Positions 44,257 to 53,815 of a stretch of DNA of 64,000 bases are shown here, one piece after another; the first letter of the stretch is position 1, and each line of letters opens with the position of its first letter. The position numbers and the translations under genes are program-made. The notes under the pieces are model-generated. The model was given only the letters and a program-made list of their open reading frames with translations, had not been told where the DNA came from and ran no database searches. Where the stretch lies: assembly GCF_000281045.1 (NCBI RefSeq), contig NW_008246071.1, positions 439,700-503,699 on the forward strand, in the 5' to 3' direction. Origin of the DNA: Saprolegnia diclina VS20. Taxonomy: Eukaryota; Oomycota; Saprolegniomycetes; Saprolegniales; Saprolegniaceae.

Positions 44257-46837
44257 ATGGCGTCGCTTGGTCCCAAGACTGCGCTCGACGAGCACCGCTC
44301 GGGCGACGATGGCCGGACCACGCCGCGCGCCTCGTCTCGCACGGGGAAAGCGCCAGCAGCAGTTGGCGCCAAGCTGCACCCGGCGCACCAGCGGCTGGCG
44401 CCGACTAAGAGCAGCATCCCGCGCCCGTACTTCTTAAACTACCAAGGCCAAGGCGCCGCGGCGCCGCCGCCCGAGGCTGGCTGGCATCCGACGGTACAGC
44501 ACAACTTTCGCGGCATTGCACACGATGTACGTACCACTTGCGACGACGACTTGAGATGCAGTGTGCCTATAGTCGCCTCTGTACGCGCGGAAACCGGCCG
44601 TCATTGCCCAGACCCGCGCCTTCTTTGGTGACGACGAGTCGCCACCGCGCGCAACCAACGACGCAACCTTGCCGCCGTCGTCCCGCGCCTTGACAACGAG
44701 CGATCTCTCGACGACCGTGGACCAAGCGGCGTTGGCGTCGGCGGTCGACGACGGTGACATTTTGCTGACAAGTGGCCCGATGCTACCGCGCGGCCGCACG
44801 CTGCCACCGGCACTGAATACAAGCGACTTAGACTCGCCAATGGCCTCGTCGACGGCGTCGACCGCCTCGACGGGCCCGCGGGCGCCGAAGACGCCGTCTG
44901 GCACGATCGGCGACGACGGCCTCACTGCGTCGCAAAAGGTTCGCATCGGTCTCTCTGGGCTGCTGCTGACGTCCGAAGCCTTTCGCAACTCGACGGGCAT
45001 CAACACGAGCGGGCGGTCCTTGCGCGACGCGAGCCCGGGACGGACGCGTGCGCTCAACTTGAGCTCGGCGCCCATCAGTCCCGCAAGCAGCCGGACGTCG
45101 AGTCAGGGCTCGTCCCGCTCGGTGCGCACCGAGGCGCTCGTCGCCAAGCTCATTCCTACAAAGAACAGCGTGCAGGGCCTCATTGGGTACATCAAGGAGC
45201 TGCAGTCGTCGGAAGCGTCGTTGCGAACGCACTTGGACACGATCAAGACCAAGGCCCAGGAAGACCTCGCGGCTTCGTACGGCAAAGTCAACAACCTCGA
45301 GTCGAGCATGCGCGTCATTGAGAACGAGCGGCTGCGCAACGCGATGGAGCTCGAGCGCAAGGCGCGCGAGATTGACGCGCTCCAAGAAAAGATCCGCGCG
45401 CTGCGCAAAGCGATGGAGGGCCAGATCCCGTCGACGATGCTCAGTCAGCTCACGCCGCTCGGCTCGCCCGAGACAGGGACTGCCGCGTTTGATGGCTTTA
45501 CGTTTGAGGAGTCGCCCACCCATGCCAAGGACCCCAGCAGCGATGGTGGTCCGGCGACGCCCACCGCCATCACACTGGAGACCTCGGCTCCTCCGAGCCC
45601 CAGTCCACCGTCACCCAAGGCGGTGCTTGATGCGTTTGCGCCAACGCGGCCGCCAGCTCCGTTTGTCATGACGAGCGACGCGTTTGCACAAGACCCGCCG
45701 GTGGTGCTGAGTGCGCAGACGTCGCCGAGGACGCCGAGCGAAGACGTCGCCCGCGCCTTGACGTCGTGCTTGCCGCGCACCCAGACGTCGTCGCCGAGGC
45801 TCAAGGCGGCTCCTGTCGCACCGACTGTCGAGTATCCCCCTGCGCCGATTTTGACGCTACCCTCGGTGGCCCCGCTGCCTCGCGCCACGCCTTTTGTGCC
45901 GCCCGCCACCAGCACCACGCCACCGACTGTCGTTTCTCCCCATCCAGCTGCGCAGTCGCCACAGTCGCGCTCCGTGGCCCGCCCGCCGCTGCACCCGTCG
46001 TCGACGTCCCCGACCAACAATACGCCGCAGACATCGAGAAGCATCGCTGCGAGGTCGCCGCCGACGTCGCCGTCTGCTGGTGAAGGGCAGACACTATCGC
46101 AACTGCTCACGGACTTCTACAAGTCGCACCAGCCCGACAAGCTCAAGGACGTCAAGCACATTGTCAAGACCTATACGGGCAAGGAGCACGACTTGCTGCA
46201 GCTCCTTCAAGTCAAGTACGGTGCCCGAAGCATCCAAAAGCTCGCCGCCGGGCTTGCCATCGTGCCTCTGCCCCGAGGTGCAACGCCTCTGTCGACGGCA
46301 ACAAATGAATGGTTTCCGATTCGGTTGCTCGCAGCGGCGTCGGCCATGGGCTGTCTTGGTCTCGTCTGGTGCGGTGCAGCGTCGCACCTCGACTGCACGT
46401 CGGTGACCCCTGTCTCACCCGCGTACTGCGCGCGCTGGACGGCGACCACCGATGCGTTCTGGGCCCGCGCCGACACGGACACGGCGTGGGACGTCCTGGC
46501 ACTCCTCCCTGCTGCCCGCGAGACGGTGGCTGCCGTCACGAGCGGCGTATGGGGCAACTCGGTCGACCGCAGCGCCCGCGCATGGCGCCACGTTCAGTCG
46601 ATGGACATGCCCACAATGACGACCGCGCTTCAGGATGGCGCGCAGGCGTTCCAAGCGCTCGTGACAGGGTCGTCAACGGCGCAATGTACCACCAAGAAGA
46701 CGAGCCTCCCCGAGACGCTGGTCGTCCCCGGCGGCGGTACGTTGCACCGCGCGTCGATGGACCCCGTGGTGTTTGCCGTCCACGCTTCGCTCAACGAGGT
46801 CGATGCGCTCGCTGTCCGTGAGATGCAGTGGCTATAA
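44257..46837 (+). CDS. Unknown coiled-coil protein with one C-terminal membrane helix
   Basis: ATG 44257 (MASLGPKTALDEHRS); one intron, 44527-44572, in phase 0, joins GIAHD to SPLYARKPAV. The product is about 844 residues. Residues about 90-270 are Ser/Thr-rich and probably disordered. A coiled coil follows (about 280-370, SLRTHLDTIKTKAQEDLA...ELERKAREIDALQEKI). A long Pro/Ser/Thr linker then leads to a compact helical module, LSQLLTDFYKSHQPDKLKDV-KHIVKTYTGKEHDLLQLLQV-KYG (46095-46220). A hydrophobic segment near residues 670-695 (LLAAASAMGCLGLVWCGA) is the only membrane-helix candidate. The C-terminus of about 150 residues is ordered-looking, with conserved-type Cys residues. No family is recognised, although the helical module has the look of a widespread protist domain (FYxxxxPxKLxxVxxIxxxYxGxE). 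Confidence 0.8.
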
Positions 46838-46909
46838 GCCCCTCTTCTTGTGAATTCATTGTGCTTTGCTATTTAGTCGTTGGCTCTATTTTTAGTTTTA
46901 GTCTAGTAC

Positions 46910-49341
46910 ATGGAAAGGCGGCCGCGCACCGAGGGCGGGCTTGGCAACGCCGCTAGCTCGCTGCTTCGGAGCTGCGCGAGCGCACCGAACGGGCTCACGC
47001 AGACCGCGCGCCTCGTGGGCCGGTCGTGGAACTTTCGCGCCAAGCAGCGGCGCAAGTTTAGCATCCCGGGCGGCGACGACGATACAAACAGCGCTGCTAC
47101 GACGTGGAAGCCCGGAACCAAGGCGCTGAATGCAGGCCGGCGCTTTGACATTACGCAAGAAGACAACGCGCAGTCGTTCGACGAGCTCTTCCAGCGCGAA
47201 ATTGTCAAGATGCCAGCGCGCATGGTACGCGCAAATGCAAGCATCTACCCGAGGACGAGATATGGACCCCGACACGTAGGAGCTAGCGTCGCAAGCGGAC
47301 GAGCTCATTTCGATCATCTCCAAAGCCCAAGTGAGCCAGCGCCACCACACCTTACGAGCGATCAAGGCCACCAATACCGACGAGGCCCCGAGCGCCGAGG
47401 ACGCGGTCAAAGCCGAGGTCATCTTCAAGTACCGCTGTCTCGTGGGCCGCGATGTCGACTTTGTGCAAATGCTGCCAGGCTACGCAAACAACGCGCTCAA
47501 CGCCAAGATGCTCGCGCTTGGCCAGCGCTACCACGCCAACGACTATGCGTAGAACCTCGGCTGATGCGTCGTTTTGTTGGTTGAAAGAGCATGGCGTAGC
47601 GCGTGCTTGGCCGAGTTTGAACAGTGCTGGGACATGAACGCCGAGGCAATCAACAGGCCAACGCTGTTGTACGACCGCGCCATCTTGCTCGGGCACGTCG
47701 GCGACTTTAAGCGGGCCATGGCCGAGCTCAACGAAGCCATCAAAGTCGACAACGAAGATCCGCGCTACTTCAAGCTCCGGAGGTACCCACGTTACGGCAA
47801 ACGCGCTCAAGCCTCTCGTAGCATCTTGTGGCGGCTGCAAGAAAAGTACATTGAGGCTGCGAAAGACTCGTCGCGCGCCCACGCGATTCACTTGAGCAAA
47901 TCCAAGCACCGCCAGCACTCGACGATGCTGAAAAAAGTGGCCAAAGCCGTGTCCGTGAGCGGCCACGCAGTGCGCATCCGTCAACACGACGTCGCTCATG
48001 ACGGCATGTGGCTGTAGACGGCACTCAACGCGTTTGACGAAGCGTGCGAGACTCCGATCCAAGTCCGTCCTGTGTTTCAATATATCAACCGCATCGAATT
48101 GATTTTTTGGTAGGAGCGCACGTCGCGCCAGATCCAAGTGCTCGTCGAACAGTCGTACCGCATTCCGTTTCTCGCACGCTTGGACGTCGATCTCTTGCAT
48201 TTGCTTTGGAAGTACACGCCCTTATAACTTGCGGAAGGACTATACACTCGTAGGAACCTCACGTACGCAGCGTGGCCCTCCGATACGCGCGTCGTCCTCC
48301 CGAGCTCCACCGTGAGGTACTATGGTGAGAGCATTTGTCATCATAACGAAGTATACGTTAGCTTGTACGTGGTCCTTGAGGGCTCGGTCGCCGTGCAGAC
48401 TGAGCTCCGTGGTGCGATCGAAGCCCAGCGAACGCTCGAGGCCGGCAACATTTTTTGCGAAGGGTCGATCTCAGCCAACTTGTGGGCTGCTACGTCGCTC
48501 GTTGCCCTCACCGTACTTGGCTCTGCGCCCAGGTCGCTGGCTGCTGACGATAAGGATAGGCGTCCAAAGTCTTGACGCTCGAGTCGGTCCTTTACAAACA
48601 CACGCTGCGCAATATAATGCTCGAGGGCGCGTCGACGCGGGCCCACTTCTTTCGCGACTCTGGGATTTTCGCCTCGTGGAGCGACGACCAGCTCAACACG
48701 CTCGGCATTCTCTCCGAGCAGCTCGAGTACGCGGCGCGCGAGACCATTGTCACCGAAGGTACTTGGCGTATCGTGTGCGCATGCTTATGAAGGTGGCCAG
48801 GCGCCCCGGCGCTGCATTTGTACTTTGTCCGGTCGGGCTATTGCGGTGCGATTCGAATGCTCCAACAACACCCGATCCAAGTCGGGTCCGTCTCGTCCGG
48901 CGACGTCTTTGGCGAGGTTCCAACTACGATGCAGAGTCGTAAGTGCCAAGTGACGTGCGTAGGCGGCGGTCCTCGACCCGATCGGCGGCATCTTCCCCTT
49001 TACGATCACGACAGTGACAGTCTGCAAGATCATTCGCATCCAAAAGTCGTTTTTGAACCGCCGGCTGCCGTTCGAGGTGCTTCGCCTTGGCCCGATTGAC
49101 GCAGCGATTCTTGCCAAGATTGAAAAGCTCTCGGTGCGGTGTCCGGCCGACAAAGTCGTACGATGTCCCACGTCGATGAGACGCGCGCTGAGATCTTATT
49201 GCCGGCTCGTAGCTCGCGCAAATGATACGCGACAACTGCTCGTGGACGCTCAAGCGCGAAAAGGTACTGCATCGGCTCATCCAAGAAAACGCCAAAAGCA
49301 CCGGCAAGCATCTCCTCTTGCCGTCGGTCCATCCGCGCTAA
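46910..49341 (+). CDS. TPR and cyclic-nucleotide-binding-fold protein
   Basis: ATG 46910 (MERRPRTEGGLGNAA). N-terminal basic region, then a TPR-like helical region around 47440-47800 (CLAEFEQCWDMNAEAINRPT, LLYDRAILLGHVGDFKRAMA, ELNEAIKVDNEDPRYFKLR). Two cNMP-binding folds follow. The first is near 48140-48480 (YRIPFLARLDVDLLHLLWKY, YVSLYVVLEGSVAVQTELRG). The second is near 48640-49130 (HFFRDSGIFASWSDDQLNTL, LHLYFVRSGYCGAIRM, VGSVSSGDVFGEV). In the second, the phosphate-binding cassette normally read as FGExALxxxxPRxAT is not conserved (no Arg), so ligand binding is doubtful. The last exon (NCSWTLKREKVLHRLIQENA) ends at TAA 49339-49341. About seven introns. It is not a PKA regulatory subunit. 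Similar multi-CNBD proteins are common in ciliated or flagellated protists. Converges on SelD. Confidence 0.75.
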
Positions 49342-49397
49342 GTTGGCAACGACACGTTTTCTATTGATTTCTACTCCACCGAGGTACTACACGGAGA

Positions 49398-49470
49398 GGA
49401 CGCGGGGCGCATCTCAGGGACGTCACACTCTTGCGAGTTGCGTGGCGCCCCGTCATTCGCAGCCACCAAG
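49398..49470 (-). promoter_or_regulatory. SECIS element in the 3' region of the SelD gene
   Basis: Read on the minus strand, the sequence contains ATGA (49456-49453), then a 12-position helix II with a single C/A mismatch (GGGGCGCCACGC paired with GTGTGACGTCCC), an 11-nt apical loop that begins with AA (AACTCGCAAGA), and TGAG (49416-49413) opposite the ATGA. This gives the non-Watson-Crick quartet (G-A/A-G tandem) of eukaryotic SECIS elements. A shorter helix I (GGCTGCG with TGCGCCC, one mismatch, G-U pairs) flanks it. It lies about 95 nt after the SelD stop, inside the short convergent gap. Position, AUGA/AA/GA landmarks and helix length all fit the known SECIS consensus; folding was done by eye. 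Confidence 0.8.
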
Positions 49471-49550
49471 GCGACCCAGGCGGCTTGAACTACTCAAAAA
49501 CAAGCCACGCCGGGCGCCAGCACGTCATATCCCGCCCTTCTTCGTTGGTC

Positions 49551-51066
49551 CTAAATCTCGACAAAGGTCACATCCGGCGTCAACCGAGCTTGCTTGGTGC
49601 CGGGAACGACACGGCCGACGACCCACGCCGGCTGCATGTCGAGGGCAGCCAAGTCGTCGATAAACGCCTGCAGTCACATTGAACAAGGAAAACATACTCG
49701 CTGTTTGCGTACCTGCGCGCGGTCGGCATCGATCGAGACGAGGAGACCGCCCGACGTCTCGGACGAAAAGCCGAGCTGGAGCCGCCATTGGCACTTGAAC
49801 GCTTCGTTCACCGCGAGCATGTCCTTGATGACCGGTAGCGTGTGCAGCTCGAAGTCCACGTCGGCCTTTTGCGACGTCGCCATGTTCCTAGCAAAACAAA
49901 AACATTCGAGCGTCAACCACAGTATAGATAATGGCGTACTGCGCGTGCCCGAGGATGCCAAAGCCCGTGACGTCCGTCGCCGAGGTCACGCCGTGCTAGG
50001 TAACGTCACTGCAATGGCGGAGCCTATGGAAAGGGGTACCTTGTGCATGAGCTTGGCGCCGTTCACGTTCAGCCGGCTCATCGACTCAGACGCCACGCTG
50101 AACGCGCGGTCGGCCATGTCCCGTGTCAAGAAACTCTCAACCTTGGACCAGCGCGCGGGCTGGTCCTTCATCTGATATGCGTTGACGGCGAGCTGCGTGC
50201 TATGATAGACAGTGCAGCGTGAGGCAAAGCGAGGAGAAGGTTGGCATCGCACCCCAGCGGCTTGGTGAGCACGAGGACTTGTCCGGTGGTGGCATTTTCC
50301 GGTCGAATGATCTCCGACTCTAGCGAATGGTAAGAACGTGTCAATGGGAGAATGGAGTGCGTACCGGCGCGAACGCTCATGGCAACGCCGCCGACGATCG
50401 GCCACGGGTTCATGACCGTTTGGCCGCCCGTGACGTTGGTGCCAGCTTCGCGCGCAAGGTCGTTGAAGCCGTGGATGAGCTGCGTCGTCACAACGTCGCG
50501 CTCGAGGTCCGTCATCGTGCGCGAGACGCCGAGAATCATGAGCATCGTGTCGACTTCGGTGACGCCCATCGCGTACAGGTCCGAGAGCACATTGGCGCAG
50601 GCAATGCGGCCCTACATCCACGCACGCATGAGCTCTCTGTGCACCGGGTCTTAATGATAAAGTACTTGGACGTAGGGATCTTGGACTAGCGGGTAGAAGA
50701 AATCGGTGGTGGAAATCATGTAGAGGTCTCCAAATTTGGGGTGTTTGATCTTGACGACGCTCGAGTCCATGCCCGGCGTCTACGTCGCAGCGACATCGTT
50801 AGCGCAAGAGTGCATATGCTACACGCTAGTACCTCGTTGGGTTTGAGGTCGTTGGCTATCCCAGAGATGTAGGAGAGTAGTTTTTCCTGGGGTAGCTTGC
50901 AGCCTCAGCCTTTCAGCGCGCTAAAGTCCGTGAGCCGAAAGTCTTCGCGCAGCCCGTGATCCGTGGGGTTGAAGGGCGCGCGCTCGAGCTTGGGCCGCTT
51001 GAGCTCGCGCGCAAGGACGGCCTCGACCGCGCGCGCGGCGGCGCTGCCATCGTCGCCTGCTTCCAT
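49551..51066 (-). CDS. SEPHS2: Selenophosphate synthetase (selenide, water dikinase) with UGA-encoded selenocysteine
   Basis: Makes selenophosphate, the selenium donor for selenocysteine synthesis, from selenide and ATP. ATG 51066 ([15 protein letters not shown]). The active-site loop reads [19 protein letters not shown], where U is an in-frame TGA (minus strand, 50907-50905). This is exactly where SelD/SPS2 carries Cys or Sec. Coding continues on both sides of this [91 protein letters not shown] and [11 protein letters not shown]. The C-terminal [19 protein letters not shown] matches the family's ETSGGLL block. Final exon ends ...VTFVEI at TAG 49551-49553. About six short introns. A SECIS lies downstream. 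An automatic annotation would end the first exon at the TGA or start the gene after it. Confidence 0.93.
50905..50907 (-). other. Selenocysteine (UGA) codon of SelD
   Basis: TGA on the minus strand in the context GGC-TGA-GGC-TGC-AAG, i.e. KG-U-GCK, the catalytic Sec/Cys position of selenophosphate synthetase. The frame is conserved before and after, and no intron boundary is needed to pass it. Confidence 0.92.
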
Positions 51067-51552
51067 CACCCAACGACGAAAGGCAAACTCAGATCTGCTC
51101 GCACCAATCACAGCCGCCAACGGTCATTTTATTACCGAGATATCGGATCGCTGCCTTCACTGGTGTTCGCGACCGCGTGGTCTGAGGCCCTCGGCGCGCA
51201 CTGTCGACCAACGCTCTATGCACAGCACGTCCATGTCGTCTCTACCTTGCACTTCTTCTGAGGCAGACTCTCATGATGGTCGTTGCGCCGCTACTCGGCA
51301 GGATACCGAGGGTTTGATATCGGCCATAAACTGATTCCTGCCGACGGATCAACGCGGTGCTGCCACATGCTGGCTTTGGATTGGCCAAAAAGCTGTCGAA
51401 TGGCCGTTACTATATTAAAATACGATGGTGTGCCAATTGCATACAAATCCAAGGTGGGAGCTCGGGTCTTTATAAAAATATGGCGTCGGGATTAAAAATA
51501 CTTGCTCGCCCAACGTGCACATTTGCTGGGTCCCCACCTTGGAGCAAGTAGC
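51067..51552. promoter_or_regulatory. Divergent promoter region SelD/HRD1
   Basis: 486 bp between outward-facing start codons. An inverted CCAAT-type box (GATTGGCCAAAAAG) lies at about 51378-51391 and another CCAAT (CACCAATCACAG) near 51101-51112, 35-45 bp before the SelD ATG. No coding potential beyond short open frames. Confidence 0.45.
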
Positions 51553-53815
51553 ATGCGCTTTGGCCTGTACGCGTCCACGAGCTTGCTCGCCGGCGCGGGT
51601 CTCGTCGCCTACACGTACCACACGCGCCAGCAGTTCTACCCGACCGTCATCTACCTCGTGACCTCCAAGGTCAGCGTCATGGTGCTCTGCAACGTGGCCT
51701 TTGTGCTCACGATTCTCTTCGGCCGCGTCTTCAAGCGCATCTTTCTTGGCACGCTGCGCGACGCCGAGCTCGAGGTACGCCTACCATGCATGACGTCATT
51801 GGGCTAAGCGCCTGCGCAGATGCTCTATGACCACGCCCGCTTCGCGATCGCCGAAACGTGCTTTACGCTCTCGGTGTTTCGCGAAGAGATGACACTCAAG
51901 GTGCTCGCGCTCTTTACGCTGCTCCTCTTCATCAAGACGTTCCACTGGCTTTGTCAATGGCGCGGCGAGCATGTGCGTGCATTCCTCGTCGCCACGACGC
52001 TCATACCCGTGGCTGTAGATTGAGCAGTCGGAGGTGGTTTCGCGCTCGACGCACGTTCGCTTGGTCATGCTCATGTCACTCCTCGCCGCCGTCGACATGT
52101 CGTTCGTCGTCCTCTCGGCTGTCAAGGTGCTCGAGCGCGGGCCGTCTGTCTTGGTCCTCTTTGGCTTTGAGGTACACCCCTATGGTCCAGCACGCGTCAC
52201 ATGACCGAGCTGTGTAGTTTCTCGTGCTCTTTATTTCGCTTGTCGCCGTATTTATGCGCTACGTGCTGCATCTCATTGATGCGCGCGTGGATGGCACGTG
52301 GGCCAACAAGTTTACCTATGTGTTCTACCTCGAACTCATCACGGAAATCGTCAAGCTCATCGTCTACCTGGTACACGACTCGCTTCGCCAATGCTTGCGT
52401 GTCAACCTCTCTTAGATCTTCTTCATGATCATCTTTACATACTACGGCATGCCGCTCCATCTCTTGCGCGACCTGTGGATGTCAATTCGCGTACGTCGAC
52501 GTCTCGCTTCCTGCACCCGCGCTCACCTTGTCGTGCGTAGAACCTCCAGCGTCGCATCATCACCTACTTCCGCTACCGCCGCATCACGGCCAACATGAAC
52601 GAGCGGTACGCCGTGGAATACTTGTGCCATTGTGGAATATCGCATTTTGGTAGGTTTCCGAGCCCGACTGAAGACGAGCTCAACGACACGGACCGCATTT
52701 GTATCATTTGCCGCGAAGAAATGACGCCGGAGACGTGCAAGAAGCTCCCTTGCTCGCACATCTTCCACCTCAACTGCCTTCGCATGTGGCTCCAGCGGCA
52801 ACAAGTAGGCAGCTGCAAGATTATCCAGCGGCTAAGATGATGTGGCTAGACCTGCCCGACGTGCCGTGCCAATATCCCGACCGACCGTCAGCCAGACGTG
52901 GTCCCAGACGACGCTGCCAACCCGCCGGCTGTGCCACCGCCAGCGGAGCGGCCCCAGCCACCTGTGCCCGAGGCAAACCATGTTCCACCGCCCCCGGTTG
53001 CACCCCAACATGCTCCTCCGGTTGCACCTCATCATGCTCCCCCACGACCTCTCCACCGGCCGGCGCCGTATCAGCCGCCAGTCGAAGCGCCGCGCGCGGC
53101 ACCGGAGCGAACGAATGCTGTGCCTCCGCCTGTCAACGTCGGGGGCCCCGTGCCCGTCGCAGGTGGTACGTCGTTTCCGCCGCATTTTGCGACGCCGCCA
53201 CCGCCGATTTCGGGCGGTGTCGCCCCGCCGCCGGCCCTGCACGGGATCATGGACCCCGCGCAGCTGCATTACATGCAGTCGCTGCACTACGGGCTTCAGT
53301 TGGACCCAATGTACCTGCAGTACCAGCTCGATATGCTCCAGGCGCAGCTTCACGTCCTGCGTGCGACGTCAGTAGCATTGCAAACGGGATCGCTCAGCAC
53401 CGCTGGCTTTGCAATGCCTCCGAATGCTGCCTATGCACCAACGCCTTTCTCTGCGCCGACGCCGCCACCGGCGCCGACCTCGGCGCCCGTTGCAGCACCG
53501 GCGCCCGTGACCATGCCAGTCTCGCTTCCTACAGTATCGCCCGTCGATGTCCCTGCGCCGGTGGCACCGGTTGCCGAGACAATGACGCCGACCCAACCAT
53601 CGACACGGATGGAGCCGGCGCCGGCCGTGACGACGCCCCTGCCTACGACACCTGTGGAGCCAGCTGCCGAGCCGAAGGAGCCGACGGTGGCCGCGCCGTT
53701 GTCGGAGGAAGAGGCCGAGCGCCTACGCCGTCGGGACGAACTCCGAAGGATATATGCCAAGCGCTACGCCGACTCGTCGGAAAGCGCCACCAAGGACGAG
53801 AACGAGGCCGAGTAG
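51553..53815 (+). CDS. HRD1: HRD1/synoviolin ER-membrane RING ubiquitin ligase
   Basis: E3 ligase and retrotranslocation channel component of ER-associated degradation. ATG 51553 (MRFGLYASTSLLAGAGLVAY). A multi-spanning N-terminal membrane domain follows, split by short introns: VIYLVTSKVSVMVLCNVAFV-LTILFGRVFKRIFLG, LRDAELE, FREEMTLKVLALFTLLLFIK-TFHWLC, VRLVMLMSLLAAVDMSFVVL, FLVLFISLVAVFMRYVLHLI, YGMPLHLLRDLWMSIR. The RING-H2 finger reads CIICREEMTPETCKKLPCSH-IFHLNCLRMWLQRQQTCPTC, interrupted by an intron near 52806-52850. The C-terminal 300 residues are a Pro/Ala-rich, probably disordered region, with a short amphipathic stretch (MDPAQLHYMQSLHYGLQLDP), ending in an acidic/basic helix (EEEAERLRRRDELRRIYAKR). 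The stop is TAG 53813-53815. All family landmarks, including the NATDRICIICREEM-like lead, are present. Confidence 0.93.
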
